DNA of 29,753 bases from the NCBI GenBank assembly GCA_019911785.1, contig JAIOJM010000250.1, positions 1 through 29,753 of the forward strand. Reading direction: 5' to 3'. Source of the stretch: Sulfuricella sp. Its GTDB lineage: Bacteria > Pseudomonadota > Gammaproteobacteria > Burkholderiales > Sulfuricellaceae. Below, in pieces: positions 8,836-16,575 of the stretch (position 1 is its first letter; each line of letters starts with the position of its first letter). A program made the translations under genes and the position numbers. Below the pieces are notes generated by a model. That model did no database searches and was not told where the DNA came from. It saw nothing but the letters and a program-made list of their open reading frames with translations.

Positions 8836-9664
8836 TGCGGCCTCCATCGATGACCAGGTTGGCTCCATTCAAATAGCTGGACGCATCGGAGCACAGGAAT
8901 ACGATCGCCCCCCGGTACTCATCCGGTTGGGCCATCCGGCCCATGGGAATCAGCTTGGCCAGGTTGCTGACGAAGACTTCGTTCTGGCCGGCGTATACGC
9001 CGCCCGGAGACAGCGCGTTGCAGCGTATACCCTGTTCGCACCAATAAGTCGCCAGATATTTGGTGAGTCCGATCAGCCCGTGCTTGACCACCGAATACGT
9101 AACCGGTTTGACCGGCTGCAAATGCTCATCACGACCACTGATCTTGTACAGCCTCTGGTCAGGCGCGATCACGCCAAGGTCGGATGCGATATTTACAATC
9201 ACGCCGCCACGCCCGGCCTGCGCCATATGGCTGCCGTAGACCTTGGCGCAATTGAACGCGCCGCCAAGGCCAACATCAAGATCTTGCTGCCATTGGTCAG
9301 ACGGGAAGTTTTCCAGCCGTGAGAAATTGATGTCAGCACTGTCCTCGACCTTGGGATTGCGCGCCGCATTGTTGATCAATATGTCTATCTTTTGATGACA
9401 TTCAAGCACGGCGGTTTTCGACGCCTGCACCGATTGCAAATCGGTGATGTCGACTTCGAGGGCCAGCACTTCGGTTCCGAATTCGGTTTCGAGCAGCTCG
9501 CGGTTTTTCTGCAATCCCTGCGGGCTGATGTCGACCAGCACCGGCGTACCGCCGAAGCTGGCAATCGCGGCGGCATGCTGGTAGCCGAGCATGCCGCCGC
9601 CACCGGTGATGATGGCGATCTTGCCGTGGAGATTAAACAGGTCGGACGTGTTTTGCATATTCAT
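8825..9664 (-). CDS. Short-chain dehydrogenase/reductase, PtmA-like
   Basis: 279-residue classical SDR. The cofactor loop is TGGGGMLG at 20-27, NNAA at 98-101, and the catalytic set is Ser161 (NIASDLG), Tyr190 and Lys194 (YSVVK). The insert between the Ser and the Tyr (APDQRLYKISG...PVKPVT) is longer than in most SDRs. It resembles the SDR group annotated as flagellin modification protein A (PtmA), found in nonulosonate and legionaminate clusters; that resemblance is from memory and not tested. The C-terminus GANLVIDGGRSVW is complete. The start ATG overlaps the preceding Gfo/Idh stop as ATGA. Pairing with a Gfo/Idh/MocA protein suggests two successive redox steps on one sugar intermediate. 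Its stop overlaps the start of the gmhA remnant. Confidence 0.85.
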   Translation of the reverse strand: MNMQNTSDLFNLHGKIAIITGGGGMLGYQHAAAIASFGGTPVLVDISPQGLQKNRELLETEFGTEVLALEVDITDLQSVQASKTAVLECHQKIDILINNAARNPKVEDSADINFSRLENFPSDQWQQDLDVGLGGAFNCAKVYGSHMAQAGRGGVIVNIASDLGVIAPDQRLYKISGRDEHLQPVKPVTYSVVKHGLIGLTKYLATYWCEQGIRCNALSPGGVYAGQNEVFVSNLAKLIPMGRMAQPDEYRGAIVFLCSDASSYLNGANLVIDGGRSVW

Positions 9665-10713
9665 GCCAGCGGCACCTCGCTCAATATCACTTCCGAGGCG
9701 GTTGCCAGCGATCTCTTGGCCGCCAAGGCCAGACGCAGGCTTTGCATGCCGGCACGCAGATCGACCTGCGGCGCCTGCTTGCCGTCTATGCAGTCGAGCA
9801 GGTGCCGGGTTTGCTGCAGGAACATGTCATTGCGCTTGAAGCCGGGGAAATCGGATGTTTCCATCAACTCGCCCTGTTCGTCAAAGACATTGAGCACATT
9901 GCGAATCAAATCGATTCTTGCGATGCCGCTATCGCCGATGATCTTGAAGGTCCTGACAGGAGGACGCTGCACAAAGTCCTGGTGTAGCGAGATAGGAAAG
10001 TGGCCGAACTGGCCATGGTACTGCATCAGGGAGGTGGCGGTATCCTCGACATCGATTTCCAGCTTGCTCAGCTTGCCGCCGCGGCAGCTGATGGTCTCGG
10101 GCAGACCGAAATACCAGTAGATCAAATCCATTTCATGAATTTGCGATAGGATTACGCCGCCGCCCAGATCTTCCCGCGCCGCATACATTTGTCGATAGTC
10201 TTCGTACTTGTGCCAGTTCGGCAGGTATTCGCCAATCTCGGCATGTACGCTGAGGATATTGCCGAAGAAGCGCTGCTCGATCAGGGCCTTGAGCCTCATC
10301 AGACCGGGGTGGAAACGAAAGTTGTAACCGACATAGCAAACCAGCTTCTTCTCCTCGATGATGAAGAGCAATTCATCAAGCCCTTCCATGGAATTAGACA
10401 CCGGTTTTTCCATGAAGATATGAGCGCCGGCTCTAGCCGCAGCCAGCGCTATGTGCGTATGCAGGCTGCTCGGATTACAGATGAACACGAGCTCCGGCTT
10501 AACTGCCAGCGCCTTCTGCAGATCCTCATGCACGGTGATCCGATAGTCGGTTTCGACGTCTACGTTCGCCGCGATGCTCAAGTCGTCCTGCAGCTTGTGT
10601 CTTTGCCGGCGCACCCGGTATGCATGCACTTCCAGCTTATCGCCGAGCAGGCTATACAAATTACGTAAATGTCGCTGGCCTATACCGCCCAGTCCGCAGA
10701 ATAAAGCGCGCAT
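9661..10713 (-). CDS. Gfo/Idh/MocA family NAD(P)-dependent oxidoreductase
   Basis: 350 residues, typical for the family. The N-terminal Rossmann motif is GLGGIGQRH at 7-15. VFICNPSSLHTH lies at 77-88 and the signature EKPVS at 102-106, whose Lys is the usual catalytic residue. A C-terminal alpha/beta substrate domain follows, with GGGVILSQIHEMDLI containing the conserved His/Asp pair. Members oxidise or reduce a sugar or sugar-nucleotide hydroxyl; the substrate is not readable here. The ATG at 10713 has a GGAA ribosome site six bases upstream. Its stop codon overlaps the SDR start as ATGA, so the two are translationally coupled and probably act on the same compound. Confidence 0.85.
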   Translation of the reverse strand: MRALFCGLGGIGQRHLRNLYSLLGDKLEVHAYRVRRQRHKLQDDLSIAANVDVETDYRITVHEDLQKALAVKPELVFICNPSSLHTHIALAAARAGAHIFMEKPVSNSMEGLDELLFIIEEKKLVCYVGYNFRFHPGLMRLKALIEQRFFGNILSVHAEIGEYLPNWHKYEDYRQMYAAREDLGGGVILSQIHEMDLIYWYFGLPETISCRGGKLSKLEIDVEDTATSLMQYHGQFGHFPISLHQDFVQRPPVRTFKIIGDSGIARIDLIRNVLNVFDEQGELMETSDFPGFKRNDMFLQQTRHLLDCIDGKQAPQVDLRAGMQSLRLALAAKRSLATASEVILSEVPLA

Positions 10714-10728
10714 GTGATTTCCAGTTTC

Positions 10729-11601
10729 TTATCCGAGATTGCCGTCGCCGCGCAGCCAGCTGCAAGCGATCGACGACATTTGCCGCAACCAGCTCAACTC
10801 TTCGCCGGGCGCACCGCGTGCGACCTGCATCACGAAGTCGCCGTGATAGTCGATATCCAGCAAGGCTTCCCGCAAGCTTGCAAAATCAACATTGCCGCTA
10901 CCGAGTGGAACCGTGCCACCGTTGAGCACCCGGTCCTTGATATGGAAGCTGCCGATGCGGTCGCCGTAGGCGGAGAATTCCTCGAACGGGCGATAGCCGA
11001 GGGAGCCGCTGTTGCCGGAATCGTAATTGACCTTGATCAGGGGATGGACAATTTCATTCAGGAATGAGCGGAAATTGTCCGGATTCATGTCGGTTTCGAG
11101 GTGCAGCTCCACCGCGGCCTCCGTCGCCTGCAGCAGCACCTCGTGCAATGCCGAGAGCACATCCTCAGCATCCTTGGCGTCGGCAATTCTGGACGCGTCG
11201 ACAAAGGGCAATACGATGCGCGTGATCCCCATTTCCGGACAAATCGAAATCAGCCAGCGCAGCTTGTCTAACCGCTGCACGAGCGTCGCGTCGTCTATCC
11301 TCAGCAGCGGACAATCCATGAAGTAGTCGGCGCAGATCGACATCACCTGGATGCCAACCTGCTGCAGCCGGTCGCGCAAATCAAGCCGACCTTCCGCTGT
11401 TTCGAGAGGGTTCGCGCCTTCTCCATACAAATCGTAGATCCACTCTATGCCCCGCAAGGGAACCTGCGGGGCCAATGCGATTTCGGTCTTCCAGTGCGCA
11501 CGCGGGAATGACTGGAAGCGTCCATCTTCCGGTGGGGACAGACGTCCCTGCATCGTGAATAGGCCTGCGTCTGCATACGACTTCAAATACTCGGCGCTCA
11601 T
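10729..11601 (-). CDS. Xylose-isomerase-like TIM-barrel protein (sugar phosphate isomerase/epimerase family)
   Basis: 290 residues of the AP-endonuclease-2/xylose-isomerase-like barrel. Metal-ligand candidates fall at the usual strand ends: Glu and Asp in ELHLETD, Asp in KVNYDSGNSG, His in FHIKDR, and a closing VPLGSGNVDF motif that is very typical of IolE-type isomerases. An early GRLSPPEDGRFQSFP segment is characteristic of sugar-locus members. The likely chemistry is isomerisation, epimerisation or dehydration of a sugar or sugar phosphate with a divalent metal. It starts 10 bases after the TPP enzyme and ends 15 bases before the Gfo/Idh gene, so it belongs to the same operon. A second barrel of the same superfamily is fused to the NeuB-like protein further upstream. 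Confidence 0.8.
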   Translation of the reverse strand: MSAEYLKSYADAGLFTMQGRLSPPEDGRFQSFPRAHWKTEIALAPQVPLRGIEWIYDLYGEGANPLETAEGRLDLRDRLQQVGIQVMSICADYFMDCPLLRIDDATLVQRLDKLRWLISICPEMGITRIVLPFVDASRIADAKDAEDVLSALHEVLLQATEAAVELHLETDMNPDNFRSFLNEIVHPLIKVNYDSGNSGSLGYRPFEEFSAYGDRIGSFHIKDRVLNGGTVPLGSGNVDFASLREALLDIDYHGDFVMQVARGAPGEELSWLRQMSSIACSWLRGDGNLG

Positions 11602-11611
11602 GATCGTGCTT

Positions 11612-13429
11612 TCATTCTTCTATCAACGGAATCAGCATATTGGACTTCAACTCATCCCTGTCCAGAAAAGGGAACAAGTCTTCCAGTGGGGTCGACACCA
11701 TCGTGCCGTCGCTCCTTATCTTCGAACTGGTGCGCGGGCCGATTGCCTGGTCGGGCTGGACCATTACTTCGCAGACCACCGGGCCGTCGGTATCGAGCGC
11801 CTGTCGTATCATCTGGCGCAGCTCGGATTGATCGCGGATCCGCAGGCTCGGCACGCCGAAGGCTGCCGCCAGCTTGCCGATGTCGGGCAGCGTCATGCCA
11901 GAAGACGGATCGCAGCCTATCGTTTCCTTGAAATAGCCGCTCTGCGATGCGCGTATCGACGCATAGCCGTTGTTATTCAGCACGAAATACTTGATCGGCA
12001 ATTGCAGCCGCTTCGCGACTTCCATCTCCTGAATGTTCATTACAAAGCCGCCGTCTCCGTCGACCGAAATCGTGCGCTTGCGGCCGCCGCCTATGCAGCC
12101 CCCGATCGACGCCGGCAAGCCGTATCCCATCGAGCCCAGGCCGCCGGTGGCAAGCGTTCTCTGGCCTTTCTTCAGCTTTGCCGACAGCCAAAAGGTATCG
12201 ATCGATGCGCCCGAACTGCCGGGAATGATCATATCGCCCTCAGCCAGTTCGTCGCACAGCATCTCGGTGAATACATAAGTGTTCGCATAACCGGCCTGGG
12301 TCCGGTATTCCGGCAGCACGACCGGGTATTTTTCCTTCCAAACCGTGCAACGGGCTATCCAGTCCGCATAGCCGGCCTGGTCGGCATCGCCGATTGGCCC
12401 TAGCTGCTCCAGCAACTGGCGGATGAAATCGCCGGCATCGGCGATGATCGCCAGATCCGGCAAGTCACCGAGTTTCCGCAATTCGGCGCGATCGATGTCG
12501 ACCACCGCGATCTTGGCTGAGCGCGCGAATTGGGCGCGATTGAAGCCGGTGATCGAGAAATCCATACGGCAGCCTATCGCCAGCACCAGGTCCGCGTTCT
12601 GTATCGTGAAGTTGGCGCCGCGTGGCGCCACCGTACCCGGTCTGCCGAAAAACAGCGGATGAGAATACTCAAGCAGATCGGCGGCGATCCAGGTAGTCAA
12701 TGTCGGAATCTGCAGCCGCTCGATCAGGCGCCGCAAGTCTTGCTCGGCACCAGCGCAATGCACACCGTTGCCGACCAACAGCACTGGTCGCTGCGCCTGC
12801 CGTAGCATCTGCGCGAGTGCGTTCAGCATCGCCGGCTCGGGGCTCGGCGTTTGCGCCGACTCTTGCGTGGACAGTTCCGACGGATCGAATCCCGCCAATG
12901 CAACCGGATCGACTTCGCTCGCCTGCACATCGAGGGGAATATCTATCCACACCGGCCCCTGGCGACCGTGCCTCATCAGGTACAGCGCCTTTTCTAACTC
13001 ACGCCTAAGCTGTAGCGGATCGGTGAGGCATACTGCGTACTTAGTGATGGAGCTGACGACCGTCACAATGTCAAGTTCCTGCGAGCCGAGTTGGCGCAAG
13101 CCGCTATCCCTTTTTAGGTCGGCTCGCTTCACCTGGCCGGAAATCATCATCACCGGCGTCGATTCGAACCAAGCTCCAGCCAAGCCAGTGATCGCATTGG
13201 TTGCGCCGGGGCCTGATGTGACCAAGCAGACACCGAACTTGCCAGAGGTGCGCGCATAGGCTTCGGCGGCGATCGCCGCGCCTTGTTCGTGCAGCATGCT
13301 CACTGGCGTGATCGCCTTTTGCCTGAGCAAGCCGTTATTCAGATGCATCGCCCCGCCACCGGGAAGAAAGAAGACTTCTTGGATGCCCTTTCTAGCGATA
13401 AATTCAAAGACGTAGTCTGCAACGCGCAT
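11612..13429 (-). CDS. Thiamine-diphosphate-dependent enzyme, acetolactate-synthase-like (YerE-type candidate)
   Basis: 605 residues with the three-domain acetolactate-synthase layout. The PYR domain contains MLHEQGAAIAAEAYAR with the catalytic Glu, then VTSGPGATNAITGLA; a central nucleotide-binding domain follows. The C-terminal PP domain carries GDGGFVMNIQEMEVAKRL, the start of the GDG...NN ThDP motif, closing with FVLNNNGYASIR. In the same operon as rfbF/G/H it is a candidate for YerE-like addition of a two-carbon unit from pyruvate to CDP-4-keto-3,6-dideoxyglucose, giving a branched sugar. That is inference; true acetolactate synthase is less likely because no small regulatory subunit or ilv gene is near. 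A TTG at 13441 could add four residues, but the ATG at 13429 matches the family start. Neither has a strong ribosome site. Confidence 0.82.
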   Translation of the reverse strand: MRVADYVFEFIARKGIQEVFFLPGGGAMHLNNGLLRQKAITPVSMLHEQGAAIAAEAYARTSGKFGVCLVTSGPGATNAITGLAGAWFESTPVMMISGQVKRADLKRDSGLRQLGSQELDIVTVVSSITKYAVCLTDPLQLRRELEKALYLMRHGRQGPVWIDIPLDVQASEVDPVALAGFDPSELSTQESAQTPSPEPAMLNALAQMLRQAQRPVLLVGNGVHCAGAEQDLRRLIERLQIPTLTTWIAADLLEYSHPLFFGRPGTVAPRGANFTIQNADLVLAIGCRMDFSITGFNRAQFARSAKIAVVDIDRAELRKLGDLPDLAIIADAGDFIRQLLEQLGPIGDADQAGYADWIARCTVWKEKYPVVLPEYRTQAGYANTYVFTEMLCDELAEGDMIIPGSSGASIDTFWLSAKLKKGQRTLATGGLGSMGYGLPASIGGCIGGGRKRTISVDGDGGFVMNIQEMEVAKRLQLPIKYFVLNNNGYASIRASQSGYFKETIGCDPSSGMTLPDIGKLAAAFGVPSLRIRDQSELRQMIRQALDTDGPVVCEVMVQPDQAIGPRTSSKIRSDGTMVSTPLEDLFPFLDRDELKSNMLIPLIEE

Positions 13430-13450
13430 AGGAGTATTCAATAAAGATGG

Positions 13451-14641
13451 TTAAATCGGGCGACGATTTTCCGGAACAGCATACAAAACAAGATCCCATC
13501 CATCTGCTAAATGAGGGCACAGATGAAAAATGTAGCGCGGATTGTAGGAATGTAGTTGCAGCAGAATTTCCCAAATGTGGGACTGCAGGTGATAAACGCA
13601 GACAGCCACAACGGGCGCCTTGTCGATAATGGTTTGTCGAGCTCCCAGCAGACAGTTCGGCTCGAAACCTTCAATGTCTATTTTTATGAATGTCGGAACG
13701 CCAAATAACATGCTGAAGGCATCTATTGTCGTTACCGGCACCGTTTCGTTGCCGGCGCCAACACGCGATGCCGGTCCGTGTTCCGCCTCCACCTGAATCA
13801 TGCCGATAGTATCGCCCAATGCAAGTTTGTAGGCAAAAATCTTGCTCCCGAATCCACTTAATCCCAAAATATAATTTTGAAGTGTTAGGAAATTATTCGG
13901 GGATGGTTCGAATGAATGTACTTGTGAAAAGTCCTGGCCACGCTCAGTTTGTAAAAAGCTTTGAATGGAGTCGCCGGTATATGCGCCTATGTCATACAAA
14001 ATCTCTGTGTCCAATTTATTGACGAACTTGTTGTTGAAATAAATCTCTTCCTGAGATGGATATGGTAGCAAGTCATAGTTGAGAAACAGCCGCCACTCAA
14101 TATGATCGACGAATATTTCACGTGATTCGTCGTCGGCCAGTAGTGCAAATGCGGATCGAATCGGGTCCGCTTGTGTAATCACCTTTGACGGGCGATCTAG
14201 GCAATAATGGGGCAAGAATTCGTCCTGGAACTTCCAGGCAAGATGGCCAAATAATGCGATTTTTCGAAAACCTAACGCAATCAGGGGTTGGATCCGATCG
14301 GACATTTTGTCTATTGCTTCCCCGCACCAGATAGTGGTGATCACGCCGATGTTTTCCGGGTCGAATTGTCCGGCCGCTTGAGCGGGACTCATGACTGGCA
14401 CCCCATTTAGCTCTTTACCCCACAGCGCAGAATTGTTGTCAATGAACGCAACAGGTATTTTGCCTATGCGGCTCAATGTGTTAAGCACCTTACGACCTAG
14501 ATTGCCAGCGCCGAAGAGGATGAAGTCATTTTCCAAACCGCCGATCTTCTCTTCTAAGCAATGGCGTTCACGATATTGTACGGAATCCATACTCTCAGAC
14601 AGCAGTCGCTCCAAGCGGTCACCGAGTTCTTCAGTTCTCAC
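13451..14641 (-). CDS. FkbM family methyltransferase with N-terminal Rossmann-like domain
   Basis: 396 residues in two parts. Residues about 35-155 form a nucleotide-binding-like domain (FILFGAGNLGRKVLNTL with a GxGxxG loop, then VAFIDNN and a GVPVMSPAQA segment), as in bacterial sugar-modifying PglD-like or CoA-binding relatives. Residues about 210-390 are an FkbM-type SAM methyltransferase: DIGAYTGDS for SAM binding, VHSFEPSPNNF, the family marker VPVTTIDAF, and IKIDIEGFEPNCLLG. FkbM enzymes O-methylate sugars or polyketides. The GTG start at 14641 has GGAG at a suitable distance. It follows the NeuB-barrel gene by 32 bases and precedes the TPP enzyme, and probably methylates the sugar made here or a glycan end. 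Confidence 0.82.
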   Translation of the reverse strand: MRTEELGDRLERLLSESMDSVQYRERHCLEEKIGGLENDFILFGAGNLGRKVLNTLSRIGKIPVAFIDNNSALWGKELNGVPVMSPAQAAGQFDPENIGVITTIWCGEAIDKMSDRIQPLIALGFRKIALFGHLAWKFQDEFLPHYCLDRPSKVITQADPIRSAFALLADDESREIFVDHIEWRLFLNYDLLPYPSQEEIYFNNKFVNKLDTEILYDIGAYTGDSIQSFLQTERGQDFSQVHSFEPSPNNFLTLQNYILGLSGFGSKIFAYKLALGDTIGMIQVEAEHGPASRVGAGNETVPVTTIDAFSMLFGVPTFIKIDIEGFEPNCLLGARQTIIDKAPVVAVCVYHLQSHIWEILLQLHSYNPRYIFHLCPHLADGWDLVLYAVPENRRPI

Positions 14642-14673
14642 GACACATCTCCAGTCCTAATGAGAAAAAGCCT

Positions 14674-16575
14674 TTAATTAAGGCTGCGTAAGTATTCCAG
14701 CGCCGACCAAAATCCCGCACCGTGGTCCTTGTGGCCTTGCCACACTTCAGGTATGAAACTGATGTTCGGATACTGTGAGATTTTCTTCCAGCTAGCCGGC
14801 CAGTTCACGTCTCCGGTCCCCATCACCACTCCTTCGCCGTTAGTGCCCTTGGCGTCCGCGACGTGCAGATGCGCGGAATGTGGCAGCAGTTGGGCCAGCG
14901 CCTGCTGGAAATCCAGGCCAAAGTGGTTGCAGGTCATCTGCAGGTGCGACAGGTCCAGGCAGAGGCGCAGATTCAAGACATTGGACTGCGCTGCCAACTC
15001 ATCAGGCATCATGAATATATTCTGATAGCGCTGGCCGCCAAAATGCCATGGGAAAGGAGCCATATTCTGGGGAATCAGTTCCGAGCGACCAAAATCAATT
15101 TGAGCGCAAGAAGCGTGGAAACGCTCATACAGTATGGGGCGCATCTGCAGTGGTAGGGGTGCGTCGGCGGAGAAGCCACCGATATTGGCGACGATCAGCA
15201 GCGAATCCGCTTGTGGGAAAAATTCGGCGATCTTGTGCGTTGCATCGACCACGCGCTGCAGGTTACGGATCGAGCGCTGGCGATAGTCGAGGTCGTCGGA
15301 CGCCAGATCAAGCAATTCGCTGTTTTCGAACAATTCCGGCGCATGCACGACCAAGCGCGAGCAACCCACTGTCGACAGATAGGGCGCGGGATCGACGCTG
15401 AGATCACGGTAGGAGAGATGGAATTCGAACAGGTCCGGCTTGATCCAATGATTGTATTGCTGGAAATCGTGGTAGCGGACCGGCACCCCCCATTTCACCG
15501 GCAGCGCATAGTGCCGGTTTACCTCATCCTTGTCCTTCAGGTCGCTTTCGAACAAGAATTCGCCTTGGGCGATGTCGCGGTTCGCTTTTTTGCCGAGCAA
15601 TAGATTGAGCTTGTATGGCGCCAGGCCCTGACCCGGGCTGGCCACGCGCAGCGCGGCTTCGGTGAAGGCTTCACCCTTGTTGATCCTGCGCGCGGCGATC
15701 ACGCTCTTGGCCAGATTCTCGCGATTCAACAATTCGCCCTGGCTGGCGTGGCGTCCCGGGCCAGTCCACGGTAAGGCTTGCTCGACCTGCCGTATGCCGT
15801 CGACCAGCTGTTTGAACTCCTCGGGCTCCAGGCTGGCCAGATGGTCCGGTCCTTCCATGTTGCGATCGAGCGTGATGTGCCGCTCGACGAGTGTTGCTCC
15901 CAGGGCAACTGCGGCAATGGTGATGGCTGTGCCACGCTCATGGCCCGAATAACCGATCACATCGTGCAATTGTTTCAGCCTTGCGATGTATCCCAATTGA
16001 ATGTCCGCTTCCGGTGCAGGGTAGGCGCTGTTGCAATGCAGCAGCGCAAACGGGATGCCTAGTCCCTTGAGTTGTTCAATGGCTCTGATAATTTCATGTT
16101 CGTATGACATCCCTGTCGATAGAATCAGCGGCTTCCTCAGTGCGGCGGCTTTATTGATCAGATAAGGGTTGAACAAATCGGCCGAAGCGATCTTCAAAGC
16201 CGGAACGTCAAAATCAGCGAGCACATCAACGCTTGGTTCGTCCCAAGGCGTGCAGATATAAGTGATGCCCAGGTCCTTGCAATATTGACGTATCTGACGA
16301 TGTTCCTCTATCGACAACTCCACCTTGTTCAGCAGATCCTGTATATATTCCACGCCAAGGTCTTCCGCTACGGAACCATCTGCCTTGGTCCGATAAAGCG
16401 CCTGACGATTGCGGAGTTGAAATTTGACGCAATCGGCACCCGCCTGAACAGATGCAGTGACCAGCTTTTTTGCAAGTTCAATCGAGCCATTATGGTTGTT
16501 GCCGATCTCGGCGATGACAAAGACATGCCGGCCATCGATCTCATGGCCATCAATGATGAAGGGTTTGTCGCTCAT
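14674..16575 (-). CDS. NeuB-family synthase fused to a C-terminal xylose-isomerase-like TIM barrel
   Basis: 633 residues. Residues 1-280 are a NeuB/SpsE barrel: IAEIGNNHNG at 21-30, KFQ at 51-53, the metal-ligand candidates His212 (YSGHERG) and His233 (ERHITLD), and EGPDH at 241-245. Residues about 288-346 are a SAF (antifreeze-like) domain (NRENLAKSVIAARRINKGE, then GQGLAPYKLNLLLGK). Residues about 360-633 form a second barrel of the sugar isomerase/AP-endonuclease type, with candidate metal ligands in LCLDLSH, HLHVADAKG and FIPEVWQG. NeuB enzymes condense phosphoenolpyruvate with an amino or deoxy sugar to make sialic-acid-like ulosonic acids. The fused barrel may prepare or process that sugar; this is inference. 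The ATG at 16575 overlaps the kinase stop (ATGA). A GTG at 16593, with AAGG upstream, could add six residues. Confidence 0.87.
   Translation of the reverse strand: MSDKPFIIDGHEIDGRHVFVIAEIGNNHNGSIELAKKLVTASVQAGADCVKFQLRNRQALYRTKADGSVAEDLGVEYIQDLLNKVELSIEEHRQIRQYCKDLGITYICTPWDEPSVDVLADFDVPALKIASADLFNPYLINKAAALRKPLILSTGMSYEHEIIRAIEQLKGLGIPFALLHCNSAYPAPEADIQLGYIARLKQLHDVIGYSGHERGTAITIAAVALGATLVERHITLDRNMEGPDHLASLEPEEFKQLVDGIRQVEQALPWTGPGRHASQGELLNRENLAKSVIAARRINKGEAFTEAALRVASPGQGLAPYKLNLLLGKKANRDIAQGEFLFESDLKDKDEVNRHYALPVKWGVPVRYHDFQQYNHWIKPDLFEFHLSYRDLSVDPAPYLSTVGCSRLVVHAPELFENSELLDLASDDLDYRQRSIRNLQRVVDATHKIAEFFPQADSLLIVANIGGFSADAPLPLQMRPILYERFHASCAQIDFGRSELIPQNMAPFPWHFGGQRYQNIFMMPDELAAQSNVLNLRLCLDLSHLQMTCNHFGLDFQQALAQLLPHSAHLHVADAKGTNGEGVVMGTGDVNWPASWKKISQYPNISFIPEVWQGHKDHGAGFWSALEYLRSLN

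Noticed and set aside
11447..12403. A 318-codon plus-strand open frame across the TIM-barrel and TPP genes
   Set aside because: It is antisense to two well-supported genes, crosses their boundary, and has Arg/His/Ala-rich shadow composition.
11612..13429. Assignment of the TPP enzyme as housekeeping acetolactate synthase (ilvB/ilvI)
   Set aside because: No ilvH/ilvN small subunit or ilvC is adjacent, and the gene is embedded in a sugar operon; the catalytic folds are similar, so the call is kept general.
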